The translations under genes were made by a program, and so were the position numbers. The notes below the pieces were generated by a model that saw only the letters and a list, made by a program, of their open reading frames with translations, was not told the origin of the DNA and searched no databases. From positions 445,001 to 509,000 of the forward strand of contig NZ_CP115543.1 in assembly GCF_031834615.1 (NCBI RefSeq): DNA of 64,000 bases. The letters run 5' to 3'. Position 1 is the stretch's first letter; the number at the start of each line of letters is the position of its first letter. This document shows positions 63,274-64,000 of this stretch, one piece after another. The stretch is from Stenotrophomonas aracearum (lineage in GTDB: Bacteria; Pseudomonadota; Gammaproteobacteria; Xanthomonadales; Xanthomonadaceae).

Positions 63274-64000
63274 TCACTGCGGCTTAGGTGCCGACATCCC
63301 TGCCACCGGCACATGCGCCACGCTCAGTTCCTGCGCCAGCACCTTACGCTTCTGCAGGAAGTCGAACACCGATTCCACCGTCACTACCGAATAATTCCCG
63401 GAAATCCGCTCACTTGCGGGATGGTCGGTGGTGGCGGCATTGGCCGCAAAGAAGCGCGCACCCAGCCGCTTGCCCACGCCGATGTGCAGCGAGCTCGGTT
63501 CGTACATCTGTTCCTTCAACCACGTCTGCACCTGCGCACGGCGCACCAGCAGCGTGCCGTCGCGCGACTGCGCAATCGCAGCAGCCAGCACCTCCAGCAC
63601 CCACTGGTTGGAGTTCTGGTACTCGTCGCTGAACGGGTAGGCCACCACGCTGTAGCGCGGCTCGTGCAGCGCCTTGGCCTGGATGCCCGGCGCAGTGAGC
63701 ATGGTCTTCAACGCCGCGCGCACTGCAGGCGTGGGCACGCCCACACGCAGGTCGGTATGCGACCCGGTTTCGCCGATGAAGTTGCTCAACCCTTCGCGGA
63801 ACAGCGTGGACTGTGGCGACTTGCAGTGGTTGAGCAGGTGCACCGTGCGCCAGCTGCCATCGTCTTCGCGCACCGCGAAGGCCAGGTGGCTGTGGCGCAG
63901 GCCGTACTTGCTGAGGTCCTGCCCGCCGCGCGCGAGGATCACCACGTCTACGTCGTCGAGCGCTTCCAGCGCCTCATCGGCGCGAAGCGCGACGTCGAAC
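63274..64000 (-). CDS. DUF2145 domain protein (N-terminus outside window)
   Basis: At least 241 residues, open to the window end with no start. ARGGQDLSKYGLRHSHLAFAVREDDGSWRTVHLLNHC is the DUF2145 signature, followed by FREGLSNFIGETGSH and a conserved C-terminal part. This family has a papain-like look (His and Cys residues) and is exported in many bacteria, but its job is not known. Upstream of the small exported protein at 62703-63221. Confidence 0.85.
   Translation of the reverse strand, partial: FDVALRADEALEALDDVDVVILARGGQDLSKYGLRHSHLAFAVREDDGSWRTVHLLNHCKSPQSTLFREGLSNFIGETGSHTDLRVGVPTPAVRAALKTMLTAPGIQAKALHEPRYSVVAYPFSDEYQNSNQWVLEVLAAAIAQSRDGTLLVRRAQVQTWLKEQMYEPSSLHIGVGKRLGARFFAANAATTDHPASERISGNYSVVTVESVFDFLQKRKVLAQELSVAHVPVAGMSAPKPQ

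Overview
The window is a chromosomal segment of a high-GC gammaproteobacterium of the Xanthomonadaceae, most probably Stenotrophomonas. The reasons are the Stenotrophomonas-style REP palindromes that begin with GTAG and are scattered through the intergenic spaces, a REP-associated tyrosine transposase, a type A PutA without a DNA-binding domain, a rpsU-yqeY-dnaG cluster and a Xanthomonas-like cytochrome oxidase operon. The species is not decided from the sequence.

Layout. 1-3320: 3' part of an rRNA operon (23S, then two tandem 5S genes, each with its own terminator). 3371-4402: two near-identical 196-nt REP composite elements and the REP-associated transposase. 4466-12989: envelope genes (M28 peptidase lipoprotein, a TVNG-repeat beta protein, EnvC, a C-terminal processing protease, a rhomboid protease, a FadL-type porin, a ThuA-like protein). 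13095-16319: PutA. 16684-24633: a complete aa3-type cytochrome c oxidase module with subunits II, I and III, CtaG, a 42-residue assembly protein, SURF1, a Sco-like CxxxC protein and the haem O/haem A synthases. 24712-28218: accessory exported proteins, a bile-acid/sodium symporter homologue and a DUF442-type phosphatase. 28243-34393: dnaG, brkB-like gene, yqeY, rpsU, divergent tsaD, a HEPN/Abi-like gene, a candidate sRNA and folB. 34390-40408: MscS channel, a GH3 beta-glucosidase behind a LacI-type operator, lipoproteins and a PQQ-type sugar dehydrogenase.

40619-53435 is the most interesting region. Two divergent operons meet at a 132-bp control region with two AT-rich palindromes. Leftward: NlpC/P60-SH3 endopeptidase, L-Ala-D/L-Glu-type epimerase, MurR/RpiR regulator, YkuD-type L,D-transpeptidase homologue and APC permease. 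Rightward: periplasmic transglutaminase-like protein, TonB-dependent receptor, beta-lactamase-fold serine hydrolase, VanX-type D-Ala-D-Ala dipeptidase and a small membrane protein. Together these look like a self-regulated uptake and breakdown pathway for peptidoglycan peptides, resembling Bacillus ykfABC logic joined to a Gram-negative TonB receptor.

53654-64000: EF-hand protein, HAD hydrolase, HglS/YdcJ, a succinate/acetate CoA-transferase, GlnE followed by a 38-bp tandem repeat that begins at its stop codon, a VUT-family transporter, and a DUF2145 gene cut by the window end. REP palindromes also occur inside two coding sequences, at 28125-28149 and 52015-52037, where they are translated.
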